Both the position numbers and the translations under genes were made by a program. Positions 36,926-48,600 of a DNA stretch of 64,000 bases are shown here, one piece after another. Below the pieces are notes generated by a model that searched no databases, had not been told where the DNA came from, and saw nothing but the letters and a program-made list of their open reading frames with translations. The stretch's first letter is position 1; each line of letters opens with the position of its first letter. Source of the stretch: Phyllosticta citriasiana (lineage: Eukaryota > Ascomycota > Dothideomycetes > Botryosphaeriales > Phyllostictaceae); the NCBI GenBank assembly GCA_038021145.1, contig JBBPHT010000020.1:372001-436000 (forward strand), read 5' to 3'.

Positions 36926-38364
36926 GATGTGGCGAGGAGCGAATTTAAGTAGGTAGAGTGCCGGGTCGATTGAGGCTCATTGAATGAATGCATGATTGGC
37001 AACAGGTTTCTTCTTGAGTTAAGAGTGTGTTCCCGCTCGATCTTTCACCGGGAAAACTATTCAAAAGTCTCCATAGGTAGCCGTCTGGAGTCAAATCGCC
37101 CAGTGGCGGCACTTGTGAGTTGTCCAGCACAAAGTAGACGCTCACAGGGAAACGAAAAAAAAAAAAAAAAAAAAAGATCTACCCGATTCTACGCCGTGTA
37201 ACAAACCGAAAGTACGTCCGCTTCAACGCCGTCCTCTCGCGGCCATGCGTTTGGACCATCAAGAATGTGGATGCGTGTGAACATTGACTTGGCCACTCTC
37301 TCACAACAGCAGCCGAGCTTGAAGTGTCAAAGCCAGAAACGACAAAAGGATTATGATTGGTATATTAAGTCCCCGCAAGCAATCATGCCTCCCAACCCTT
37401 TTCCATCTTTTCCCGTCTATCCACCCCACCACCCTTCCATCCCATCCATTCATCCACCATCAATCCAAGCGACGTCATTAGATATTCAAATATCCATCCA
37501 ACCATTCCACCCATACATCCCACCCATTTTTGATATTGTTGTTGATGTTCCGATGCAGGTCCAGCAATCCGAAGCGTTGTTCTCCAACAGCAGCGAGTCA
37601 ATCAGTCGGTCAGTCGTCAAACGAAGACGACGACGACCTCCACCACCATCACCACAAGCGCTCAAACAAGCTCCAACTGCGGGCGCATCGGTACTTGTCG
37701 GCGAAAAAGGAAGACCGCAATCTCACCAGAGCAGTCGAGAAGACTGGATGCGTCCGCACGGCGCCTCCCTCTCACAGACACGAGCCGTGCGTCCGACATC
37801 CAAGCCAAAACCGAAAAAAAGGAAGACAAAAGAGAAAGGAGAATCTTGACGGGGAGCAAAAAAAAAAAAAAAAAAACAAACAAACACAAAATGTCTATGT
37901 GTGGATGCCCCCCATACGCAAGCATACAATCAAGTGAGCAAGCAAGCATAAATGCGCAAGACGCACCAACACGCAACGCGCCTGCTCTCTTCTATCCCGC
38001 CCACCTTCTATAAACCCAAACAAATGAAAATTCAAAAGCGGCAAACAAGACTCCTGGAAATGCAGCAACGGAACCGTATATGAACACCTTTTGGTTTTAA
38101 CTTTCGGAGGAGTTTGAGTCGGATGATTCTATTCTCAGTCGGGTCGTTGTCATTCGTTGGGTGTTTTTTTTGTACAAGCGGAGAGGAGAGGAGAGGAGAG
38201 AGCCGGCAGCGGTGGACTGTTCAAGTCGGCGGGGGGGGTTTTTTTTTTCGGATTGCGATTTTCCTTTCACGTTGGGCTGTTTTCCCTTCGCTTTTCGGCT
38301 TGGCTGTAGGACATCGCCGCGGCCGCCCGATCATTACTTATGAACGGGTTCCGGGCGGTGATTG
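36926..38364. other. convergent intergenic region PRP3 / NADH dehydrogenase
   Basis: A stretch of 1.4 kb with two poly-A runs (about 37156-37175 and 37859-37876), ATCC-like units near 37430-37520 and GGAGA units near 38180-38200. No gene is supported. Confidence 0.6.
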
Positions 38365-40287
38365 CTAAAAGCGAGAAATGTCTCTCCCGAACGCCCAGTT
38401 GACGAACCTGGAAAATGACGTGTGTTAGCCGGTTGAATCAGAATGTGGTGAGGCACCAAATGAGCATGCGGACACGCGATGCCGAAACATGTAGTCTTTG
38501 AGACAAAAAAGTGAAGAACTTACCAGTAGAGCGGGATGAGGATCTTGTTGCGGATGCTGACGGCCCTGGTCAGGTAGGCACCACGCCAGATGAACCACGC
38601 AGCGCGGCCGGAAATGTGGCCACCGCCGCCGCTCTGCATAATGGCGCGCCAGTTGCCCAGGTACGCCATGACACCCATGTTGTTCCAACGGAAGCCCTTG
38701 CCCTGGTCCACGGCCTCTTCTCCCTTGTTCAGCTGCTTGGCGAGCCACTTGCCCTTCTGGTATGCCACCTGCGCCGTAGCCGGGTACATGGTGCCCTCGA
38801 CAACGGCACAGTCGCCAATGGCGTAGACGTCCTTGAGTATGGCGCGAGTCGACGTCTCGTCGTCGCTTTCTGGCTCGAGGATCATGCGCAGCTGGTTGTT
38901 GGTGATGACGGCGCCGCTACGCGGGTGCTTCTTGACCATCCAGCTTTCGACACCCTTGTCGGATCCTTTGAGTTCAACTCTTGTAGCGGGCAGGTCGTTG
39001 ACGCGCGACAGAGCCTTCTTGACAAAGGGGTTCATCATGAGTCCAGTACTCCAGACGACCATACCGACGCCGATTTCTCCCTCTTGCCTGACCTTGAGCG
39101 TGTAGCAGCCCCTGGGGTCCTTGATACCCTTCTGGTTGGAAGGAACACCAGTGCGGAGCTCCTCGACGTGGTGGGAGGTCTTAATGTCGATTCCATCTCT
39201 CCTGAAAACGTTCATGGCGTACTTGCCAAGGTTCTCGTCGAACATGGACAAGACCTTGGACGCAACGTCGTAGACCGTAATCTTGTAGTACGACATCAGT
39301 TCGGGGTAAAGGTTGGCCAAATCCTCCTGGATAATGTCGTGTAGCTCTGCGGAAAACTCGATACCCGTGGGACCACCACCAACGACGGCAAAGTTGAGCA
39401 AATTCCTGCGCATCTGATCCGAGGTCGTGGGCAGAGCGGCCGTCTCGAAGCCTGCGCATCGTCAGAATTCGCTCCATATCGATTTGTTCGGTGAAACTCA
39501 CACTCCAGAATGCGGTTCCTGATCCTCCTGGCATCACCAACGTCCTTCAAAAAGTATGCGTTCTCCTTGACACCTGGCGTATTGAATGTTTGGCTGTAGC
39601 AGCCAACGGACATGATCATCTTGTCATATGACAGGTTGAACAAGTCGCCCTTCTTGGCCTCCTCGGCCTTTTCCAGTGCTCTCTGCTCGCCAGTCTTGTT
39701 CTCATGGCGGTCTGCCGTCAACGCCATGCCCTGCGAAGGGTCATCCACCGCCTCTTCAATCACAATCTTCTTCCTCTTGAAGTCGATCGAGTCGGCCCAT
39801 CCCTGAAAAAATTTGATGTCGGTCTGCTTGCTGCGAACAGGCTCCAACGCGGTGCGGAATTCGAGAGTGCCAACCGAGGTCGAGGCGAGAAGGGGAGTAA
39901 AAACAAAGTATGAACGGGGAGAAACGACAACGACCTGGTACTTTTTGGGGTCGAGTCGGCGCGCGGTAGTGTAACCACCCCAGCCTGTTGAATCGTACTT
40001 GTGAGCCTTCTATTCGCGAGTCGTGTCCCGGGCCATTGGCACCAGGAAGAATCAGGGGTATCACGAAGGGAGCGTACCGGAACCGAGGACTACTACTCTT
40101 TCTCTGTCTGGACAGCCAGTCAGCTCCAAGCGCTCGAGTTTTTGAGAAAAAAAGGGTTCGCACCCTCTTTTTGCGCATCCAGTGCCTCGACCGAAATGCT
40201 CCTCCGCTGCCCCCGTTGTGCGGCCAGGCGCGAGGGTGCGCCATAGGCCAGCTTGCCCATGCGGGCGCGCTGCAAAGCAATGGACAT
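38365..40287 (-). CDS. alternative (rotenone-insensitive) NADH:ubiquinone oxidoreductase
   Basis: Five exons are read: 40287-40164, 40107-40078, 39984-39502, 39451-38524 and 38407-38365. They give 535 aa. This single-polypeptide FAD enzyme of the mitochondrial inner membrane passes electrons from NADH to ubiquinone without pumping protons. The model begins with a basic presequence (MSIALQRARMGKLAYGAPSR). The FAD Rossmann motif VVVLGSGWGGYTTARRLD is rebuilt from exons 2 and 3. The NAD-binding motif is VVGGGPTGIEF, YAIGDC binds FAD, and WAFGRDISRF is the conserved C-terminal anchor encoded by the last 43-nt exon. Exon 2 is only 30 nt. Whether it faces the matrix (NDI type) or the intermembrane space (NDE type) cannot be decided. 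No EF-hand is seen. Confidence 0.92.
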
Positions 40288-41320
40288 TGCTTCTGTAAAA
40301 ACCGAAATCTGAAGCGCTCAACTGGCAAATTCAAAACTGCTAGAAAATGTAAAACGTCGGCAATATTGTTCGCAGCGCCTTTCTAGGATTGGTCGCTCTT
40401 AAGCCAGAATGACGTATGGCGGCGTGCGGATGTGCCGGGGCGAGTCAGGGAGGAGGAATCCGGAGGCGGCAACGGAAAGGTCGGATTCCGGAGCGTCGCT
40501 GCACGGAGGATAACGGCTACCTACGAGCGCCAGCAGCGAGAGCAGTGACAGAAGTCAAGACGAAGAGGAGAACCTCGGGTTGTGGTTGTCGTAATGTTGG
40601 ATGTCGTGGGTGAAGGGGACGAAAACGAAACGGAGGCGTCGTCCCAAAATTTTTTTTTTTTTTTAACCGACAAGCGCAACAAAAAAGGTATGTAGCGTAG
40701 CGTAGCGTAGCAGGCCCCGCGGCAGGCGCCGTAGGGCTTCCTAGATTTATACGCGATTTTCAGCCAGCCCCTACGACCAAGTCCCTCAGCCAAAGAGGAC
40801 CGGCGAAGCTCGGAGTAAGCCATTGCACGGTACTCGGGGCCCGCCTCGACCCTCACCCTCTCCACCGACGCCGAGTAATCTCGAATGGGCCAGCTGTTTT
40901 GTCTCTGTCATCCTCCCCCGGCGCCCTCCTTTTGCCTCTATCCGATATCGGTTGTCGTCAATGAGTCCTGTCTCTCGGGCGGTGGGACGGGGGCGTTGAT
41001 TGTTGAGGCGCGCAAGGAGAAAGGAGTTGGAGATGATTCTTGTCGACTGGTAGTCCGTGTCCGTGTTGTTGCATCATCAATTGTCTGTCCCTACTGTGAT
41101 GCGAAGATTATGGATATCAGGTCTAGAAACGCTCCCATTGGCATCCGCCGTCCGCCGTATCCGCCCCGTCGAGCACTGTCCCCCGTTGAGGGAATGACCG
41201 GGACGAACCCGTCCAACCCAAGTGGCCAGCCGACGCCGAACCCTAGCCGAACAAAAATCCTTTGTCGCCGGCTGGATTGCAGATATCAAGAACCAACCAC
41301 GTGCCGCCTAATTGCGGCCA
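40288..41320. other. intergenic region, NADH dehydrogenase upstream
   Basis: About 1 kb with a T run near 40650-40664 and GTAGC units at 40690-40711. It must hold the promoter of the NADH dehydrogenase and the 3' end of arginase. No gene is supported. Confidence 0.5.
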
Positions 41321-42498
41321 TTACAGCAGCGTATCGCCCAATGCGCAGCGGACGATGCTGCAGCCCGCACGGATCGTTTCAGACGCGCCCTGCAGATCAA
41401 CCAGAGTCAGTCGGATAAGGCTCGGCCATGATGCCAGCATAAAAACTGCTACGTACCTGCACTTCGAGACTGGGATTGACCTCGACGAGATCGAGCGCTA
41501 TCAGGCTGCCTGTCTCGGCCACGCACTCGGCGATGAAGTCACCCTCGCGCAGCGTCAAGCCCCCTCGAACGGGAGTACCCGTGCTGGGCGCCCATTGGGG
41601 GTCGAGACTGTCAATGTCGAACGAGAGGTGGATGGGAGTGTCGCTGCCAATCCACCCGAGAGCCATGTCGACGACCTTGCCGATGCCGTACCTAAAATAA
41701 GTCAGTCGGGGAACCGATGCGCGGGGTCAGACTGATGGCCGCAGGGGCCCCAGGAGGTGGACGGACCTGTCAATGTCGTGCATCGAAAAGGCCTTGATAC
41801 CATGGTCCCTCAAAATCTTCTTCTCGCCCTTGTCAATGTCTCGCAGACCAATGTACACGAGCTTCTTTGTGTTGATCCGGTGCTCGTCCTGGATCCAGCC
41901 AAAAATGTCTTCCCGGTCCTCCTTGGCCAGGCCCGTCAGAAAGGCCACAGGCATGCCATGAATGTTGCCGCTGTCCGACGTCTCGGGCGTGTTGATGTCA
42001 GCGTGAGCGTCGACCCAAATGACGGCGATCTCCCGTCCCAGCCTCTCCCGGGTGGCCTTCGCTGTGCCGGAGATGGAGCCGATGGCAATGGAATGATCAC
42101 CGCCCAGAGTCAGGACGAACCGCCCCTTCGATGCGTGCTCGTAGACCTGCTGGCTGAGCTCTTTATTGACCGCACTACTCGACCGCGGCGACTTCATGTT
42201 GCGGTGATCGGCGTCTTGCTTGGGGATGACGTGAGAGTAGTTGTGCACTTGGCCATCGAAGCTAATGTTGAATTCGAGGTCGTCCTTGAGCTGGTCGAGC
42301 AGACCGGCCTCGATGAGCGCCATGGGTGCGGCATCGACGCCAGATTTCCTCTGCACAAAGCGAACCCCATGAGCATGTGGCTGGGAACGTGTCTGGATGG
42401 GGGAACCGTACCTGTCCACCAGAGAAACCGACTGCAACGACTCCCAATTCATCCCGTTGTGGCAGGAACTTTGGCTGGAGCGTCGGTGCGTGTGTCAT
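41321..42498 (-). CDS. CAR1: arginase
   Basis: Four exons are read: 42498-42412, 42350-41767, 41691-41457 and 41389-41321. They give 324 aa, the normal fungal length. Arginase hydrolyses arginine to ornithine and urea in the cytosol, using a binuclear manganese centre. The metal ligands are visible: His in LGGDHSIAIG, the DAHADINTPETS motif, and two Asp in LSFDIDSLDP. The substrate loop includes SGNIHGMPVAFLTG. The last exon encodes only GASETIRAGCSIVRCALGDTLL. Its acceptor was chosen because it restores the family's C-terminal helix. The gene lies in tandem with the NADH dehydrogenase gene, about 1 kb apart. Confidence 0.96.
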
Positions 42499-42760
42499 GG
42501 TGACGAGGCTGGGGATTCGGAGAGGAGGAGACGAGGGGCGCAGAAGAGTGTTGCAAGCGGCTTTTGTAGGCTTTGGTAGGCTTTGGAGCGCGAGGAATGA
42601 GTGTCTTAAGGACAGCAGTTGCCATTGTTCGAGCGGCTGAAAAGCCGCGGGACCCTATTTATGGCCATGTTGCGGTCGGGCTGGCTAGATTGAGGCTCTC
42701 CGTATCTCCTGGGCCTTTACGTAAATTGGGAGGACTGAGTTTTTCGCGTTGGTGTTGAGT

Positions 42761-42815
42761 TTCCCCTAAGTACAGGTTCAGACGATGAAGTCGCCTACAA
42801 CTGTACTTAGGGGAA
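42761..42815. repeat. perfect 15-bp inverted repeat with 25-bp loop
   Basis: The left arm TTCCCCTAAGTACAG (42761-42775) is the exact reverse complement of the right arm at 42801-42815. Direct copies of GGTGTTGAGT sit immediately before the left arm (42751-42760) and at 42832-42841 beyond the right arm. Confidence 0.85.
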
Positions 42816-43998
42816 GATGGATCTGTGCGCAGGTGTTGAGTGGAGTCCCGTGGCCGCGCATGTCAGGGCTTTGAGCCGAGCCCGACCTTGGCTGCTGCGC
42901 CTGTCAACTACAGAAAACGCCCCCTTCTGCCGCCTCCCCTCTCCTTCTGGTCCAAAGAACGCCCCTCATCGTCCGAAACGACAAATCTTTTGCTCATCGT
43001 CCATTGTGCCTGCGATTCCCCGGAGTGACCACTCGGACATGGAACTCCCCCATGCAGTTTGCTCCGATTTAGGAAAGTCTAAAGCTCAGGGCCAACATCA
43101 TCACATTTTTCACATCGTCTGCACAAGCTCAATTGCTGGAGCCCTTTCTCTCTTATCAGTACAATGCATGTGCTGCCTCAAAGGGCGTACCAGACTATCT
43201 ATTCCCGTCCTACGCTATACAAGCCCTACGGCCAGCTGCATTACCGTGCCAAGCCAATGTGCAACACTGCAATTCTTTTTTCTGGCAAAGCCACTAGCTG
43301 AAGAATGCACAGGATCGTCCGTTCAGTTTTCATCTCCCATCGTGCCTCTGCGTCGTTCAATTGCGACGTTGTCAAGTGAAGCGGAGCGCATTCCAGGCCA
43401 AGCTTGACATCCCTTGCTCTGAATGATGTCACTGCAGGCTACGCGCATTGTACCTTGCGGCAGAAACCATGTCGAAACACGGCTGTCGTCGGCTATCACA
43501 CAGTCAGCCGTGTGCTGCGCCCTTGGATATGGCTGCACATGACTGCCAGCCACCCGGCGCTTATCCTCGCTTATTCCTGTCCATAGCCCGGAAGACCCAT
43601 GAGTTCAAACACAGATGACAGACAAACGGGGCTTTCCAAAGTCATGAAGATGAATGTCCAAGCCGTGTCAGCCGAACCATATTCACGCAGAGGAGGTTTC
43701 GCGGATTAGTTCACTCGGCCAGTGGTGAAGCTTGCGGGACCATGCGGCCTATCAGAAGATGAGGAGCGTTGAACATACATAGCCTTCAGATTGATTCAAC
43801 TTGCAGATGCCTCCCTAGCTACAACTCTCGCGCCAAAGCACAAAGGGAAGCCTGCAGCCCACGACTCGACGCCGAACGATAACATGTCCAACGCCTCTCC
43901 CAAGTTAGTGCTCGACTGTAGTGCCTTATTTGACGACTGAGTCTCCATGAACTTCTCTTCCTCAAGCGCAAGTACGCTGCGCTTGAGTACACTCTCTC

Positions 43999-44052
43999 GC
44001 CAACACTTTCGCCAACACTTTCGCCAACACTTCCACCAACACTTCCACCAAC
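43999..44052. repeat. 12-bp minisatellite, about 4.5 copies
   Basis: The units are GCCAACACTTTC (two exact copies), GCCAACACTTCC, ACCAACACTTCC and a half unit. The period is a multiple of three, so open frames through it encode four-residue repeats. No surrounding gene is supported. Confidence 0.85.
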
Positions 44053-45283
44053 GCATTGAAATACCAAGACGATACCATCGCCGAAACTAGTCTTGGTTCC
44101 TTCAATCAAGATCTAGTCACAACAGCCAAACGTGCATTGGAATATTGCCGAACTGCTTGAAAATTGAATTCGCGGCGTTGACTCGATTTTCCCCTGGAAT
44201 ATCATCCTTTGGTCTTCTCACAGACAATTTTGGTCTAGAGCCATCCACCAAAAGCTCGGTGATCTCACCCGGTGTATGATTCCCTTGGCCGGCTGGAAGC
44301 TTCGATGCTCGATTGAAATCTGGAGGTCGTCTGTGCTTCCGGTCAACATGTCACGGTCCATTTGCAGAGACAAAGTCCTTGGATTTGCAGAAAAGACTAT
44401 TTGTGGTTTCCCTACAGTGAAATTCAATCTTGAGTACCTCTGCTTGAGGTCATTTTCCAATTATGCGGCGGTAATAATTGGACGAAGGAGTTGAAAGGGA
44501 AGAGCTTGTATGATAAATGTGAGTAGTACATCTTCCAGTAGGAGCCAGGATGGAAACTCCCGAAACACAGCGCAACGCAAAACAAACTGCAATAACTGCC
44601 GACTATGCCGCGTCTCGACCAGCCACACAATTCTGGCAGATCGAAAGCCACCTTGTAGAATCGACGTGCATACCACAACCCCAACCTCTCGACGCAAAGC
44701 GCGGTCGTTTTCGTCCCTGATCAAATGCCTCAACCGTCGGAGTCTCGGGATCACCCTTCAGACAAGCAGGCAATATCTATGGCAAATATAAGGCACTATC
44801 GACGATCAACACCCTAACGTGCGTCAATGAACCCCCAAGAATTACCAAGGCGAGTCTCATCGACACCACTCCCCCCCAAGTACATAACAGCCGCCAGATC
44901 ACCGGCGCTTGGCAGTTGCTTCTTCTCCCCAGCCAAGACGGCGATCCCACCGCCGTACACACCACACGCGCACCCTCTAGAAGCTTGGCTGCGCGATAGC
45001 TAGGCAAGAAGCGAGCGCTAGTGGTGTGGAGAGCATAAGTCCGACTCGCTAGCCTCCAGAGCGAAAACCGCCGGCGCGCGTCGTGCGATGCGCGTTGCGG
45101 CGGGTCGGCCAATCACCGCGCGAGCACGAATTTCGAGGGCGCCCGCGAAACTTCATTTGCATCTGTCGAGGCGTTTCAGGGGGGTTGTGCTGGTGCTGTT
45201 GCGCGTGCTTGGCTGCGGATTTGGTGGCGCTAGTTGCGAGGCCCTCTTTGCGGGGTGTTTACTGCTTCGCGCGCTCGAGGAAG

Positions 45284-45290
45284 TATATAG
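45284..45290 (+). promoter_or_regulatory. TATA box of the small 45-kb gene
   Basis: The sequence AAGTATATAGCG lies about 102 bp before the ATG at 45392, a normal distance for a fungal TATA element with a short leader. Confidence 0.45.
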
Positions 45291-45391
45291 CGAGCTTTGG
45301 CGCCTGGTTGAAGGGGAGGAGTCGAGTAATCAGTTCGCAGCACTGCGTCTTACACTTTGTAGACATCCGAAATACTCAACCAACTCTTACT

Positions 45392-45655
45392 ATGGATCCG
45401 TCGCACATTGACGTCTTCAATGCCCCCATTCCTTCCGACGTTCTTGGTGAGGCCAAGGCTTTCAATCCAGAAAAACGCTCCTCATGGATTCAAAGCAAAG
45501 TTCGTGTCCTAAAGCATCATCCAGATTAGATCAAGCCGACTGACAACCCACAACAGGCACGCCCGTCGTCCGTCCTGACATTTGGCGGCTTCTCTTGGGC
45601 AAACCCTGCACGTTACAGCTCATCCTTCTCGCTGCGGACGAAGATTGCGCGTTGA
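45392..45655 (+). CDS. candidate small protein, 68 aa, two exons
   Basis: I do not recognise this protein. Exon 1 (45392-45499) starts MDPSHIDVFNAPIPSDVL and ends in a phase-0 donor GTTCGT. A 57-bp intron has the branch point CGACTGAC and acceptor AACAG. Exon 2 (45557-45655) continues ARPSSVLTFGGFSWANPAR and stops after RTKIAR. The product has no signal peptide or membrane segment. The first half is acidic-neutral with a Pro pair, and the second half is Ser-rich and basic. A TATA-like box sits about 100 bp upstream. Clean splicing, a short leader and non-repetitive sequence favour a real gene. The lack of any known family keeps confidence moderate. Confidence 0.5.
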
Positions 45656-48600
45656 GAAGCTGCCGCTTCACCTCAACAACGACTTATGAGATATGAATCA
45701 GAACATGCGGCCTCGAATCGACCTCGCGGCTTCTGCGACAACGGTCCGCAGACGAAAGACAGACAGTTTTTGGTCAAGCAATACGCCACTGGCTGGCCCA
45801 TGTACCCTTGCCTCGCCTCGCCTCGCCCGCTTCCCAATCATCACCACCGCTCGACTAGGCTGTCGAGATGACGAAACTGGAAATTCGCCGGAGGAATGAA
45901 GGGACAGCACGAGCATCGCGTGGCCTCGTGGACGACGCTTCAGACGCGGGAGCATAGGCAAGTGGCCGAGCGGGGGCGGTGTAAAGTTGCTTCATGTATG
46001 ATCTCGTTTGTAGGATCAGCTCCAATGGAAGAACCATCATTATCCTTTTCTTGATTCCAGCCTCATATCTATCGGCGTTAAGATTTCTATGCTGGCCGTA
46101 GTTTTTAACGACTACGATGCCTGCTGGGGCAAAGGGATTCGGCCGTGGTATAGTGTGAGGCTACTGAGGCGGTGACCAAAGGGAGTGGCATAGTATCGAC
46201 TGGAGATGGCAGTGTCGTCCGCCAGCCAAAGGAGGCGAGTGTCAAGACAGATCAACTATTCGCCGGAACCTCAATATATAACCAGCAAAAGCGCGACAAT
46301 TCAGCACCGGAACCCCAATCGTCCGAATGTTGGCGTCGTGGGAGGAAAGGCGGCGTCATAACAACCTGCTCAGAATCCAAAGCAGCTGATCTCCGTTCGA
46401 TACCTGGCGGGTGATGTCGATATTTCTTTTTTCTTTTTGCCGGCGACGTACCGACTAACTACTCGCCAAAAGGTCAGCATATAATCCCAAAAGCGCGACA
46501 GTTTAGCACCGGAACCCCGAGCGTCCGACCATTGACGTATCGGGAGGAAAGGTGGCATCGTTTAACCTGTTCAGAATCTCGGATTCGGCTGTTCAGACGC
46601 CCAATCCTGCAGCCGAGTCTTCCTCTGTTCGATACCTGGCGGGTGATGTCGATATTTCTTTTTCTTTTTTGCTGGCGTCGCTTTGTGCCCGGCTACCGTT
46701 CTTCTCTTCCAGACCTCGCCGCTTTCGTACCTGACTGGTTCTTGCAGTCACCTCGACGCTGTCATGTCAAAAAGCAGACACGACCTCCCGGAAAGGACAC
46801 CACGACTGCAAGTCACCACGAACCTCATCGATTTGCTCACGCTCTGTGCTCTTGATCCGTCGTTTTGACTGACGGGTGTCCACCATGTCGCCCTGTCGAC
46901 CTTTTGCACGCGCTCTAGCCTCGCCCCAGAGTCGATGCACCGGACGGGCCGCTCACCTTCCTTGCCAACTTGCTCAACACAGCCTCGCCGACGGACTTCG
47001 TCATCGGCTGACTTTCGCTGTACAGGAAACAACATCTTCGACGTACATGACGAAAGACTCTCCAGCGTGGCGCGACAGGAAGTTTGAAAAGGCGGAGTGA
47101 ATCATGCTCCTTTGAACCACACGCTCATCTCAGGTGGGCGATGACAAGCCGTCTTCCAGGCACCTTGGAAAGAGGTCCTGCCTGCCCGCATACGAAGAAC
47201 ACGGGATGAAGGCCGAGCAAGTTGAGCGCTCCAGCTTTTGTGATCCAGTTCTTTGTCAAAGCCCCATCGGCCATTGAGGTCCGGGCCCTTTGGGTTCTTG
47301 TTGTCTTGATGCAAGATCGCATCAAAGCACGAAATCCTTTGCGATTTGCTCATGCGTCTTCCATCCGGATCATACAGCTGGCAAAAGGCTTCGTCGGCAT
47401 TGTAATTGGAACCGATGGGGAGCCTTTTGCAAGTCTGCATGTCCCGATTGTCCTACTTACGCACGGTCTGCGCTTCGGGCTTTTTGATGCCGGGTGATAC
47501 TTGTCGTTTTCGGGAGACGATCAAATGACCGATGGTTGCATGGACCTTGATTGTTAGTAGGAATATTCCCTTTGAAGCGCAGATGGCCATGATGGCCTAA
47601 TAAGCCCAACACTGACTGATACACTTCTTCTCGAACACCTGGCCGGAGCTTTAAAGGTCGCACACATAGCCGGCCATATTCCTTCGACCTTTCGACACAA
47701 GAAGTCGGAATTGCCCAAGGAAACTTCACTGGCTTTTGGCCTAATTTGTTGTTCGCCGCCATTGGGGCTGCCTGGAGTGCGGCGTTCCAGAAAACCGACT
47801 GGTAAGAAAAAGATGAGAACGGCTTGAGTCGAGAAGATCAAGTCGAGACTTGCGACATTGGACTTAGTTGAACAATGTCTACCTGCCGTGTTGAGCGATT
47901 GCGTCGAAACAGAAGAGCAGCCAAAATCTCTGAAATGCTGACTTATGCGCTTTGCCAGACTCGATCAACCTCACCTTCTCTCAAGCTATGACAAAACAGA
48001 TTTCGACAGGGGATCAAGAAGCCATATTCTACTCTGCGCCAAAGTTATTGTCGGGATATCAAAAGTTTGAGAGGACGTTAGACGTTGACGACCTCCGGAC
48101 TCGGCCGAACATGACTCCGCTTTCGGCCCATCCGGAAGCTTGGTAGGTTCACCACCTCACCTCAACTCTCTGCCTTCCAACGCCGTCTGACAACGCCAAA
48201 CCAACGCCCTCCATCAGACAGCAATTCTTTTTGCTCTCGATCGGCTCCGCAAGTTGAAATGCATCCAGACTGTTTCACTCGGCGAACATCGCAGCCTAGC
48301 CGGCGCCATTGAGACCCACTTGGCCATCTGGACGATTGCTGAGCCATTCCTGAAGCATGGTGTCAATCAACACATTGACCTTAACAGGATCGAGCAGATT
48401 GGCGAGTGGAGCCTTTTCGCGCCGCGTCACGTCCAATGGTAACCCTGAAACTCCCTTTGTTCCTCAGCAAAGACGTGCAGGCTTTCGGTCCTTTGCCTGG
48501 ACAAAAGAGCTTCCGGTTCCCAGGTCCCAGAGCATCACAAGACTTGTCCCTTGACACCCTGCGCCCTTTGACAGCCATGTCCCAGGGAGTCGGGAGGTTG

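Larger units (their letters stand above)
42499..45391. other. gene-poor region upstream of arginase
   Basis: About 2.9 kb without a supportable gene. It contains the arginase promoter, a 15-bp inverted repeat (42761-42815) and a 12-bp minisatellite (43999-44052). The part from about 43.8 to 44.8 kb looks more AT-rich than its surroundings and has short open frames on both strands without recognisable domains. Confidence 0.5.

Noticed and set aside
38511..39344. 277-codon plus-strand open frame antisense to the NADH dehydrogenase
   Set aside because: It mirrors a conserved coding exon, with codon bias explained by the minus-strand gene.
41757..42503. 248-codon plus-strand open frame antisense to arginase
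   Set aside because: It lies entirely within arginase exons and introns on the opposite strand and has no domain.
44510..44791. Cys-containing plus-strand frame resembling a Zn2Cys6 start (NCNNCRLC)
   Set aside because: The spacing of Cys residues does not fit the CX2CX6C binuclear cluster, and no downstream regulator domain follows.
46391..46410. GTTCGATACC motif resembling a tRNA B box, present in both duplication copies
   Set aside because: No A box, acceptor stem or cloverleaf can be formed around it.
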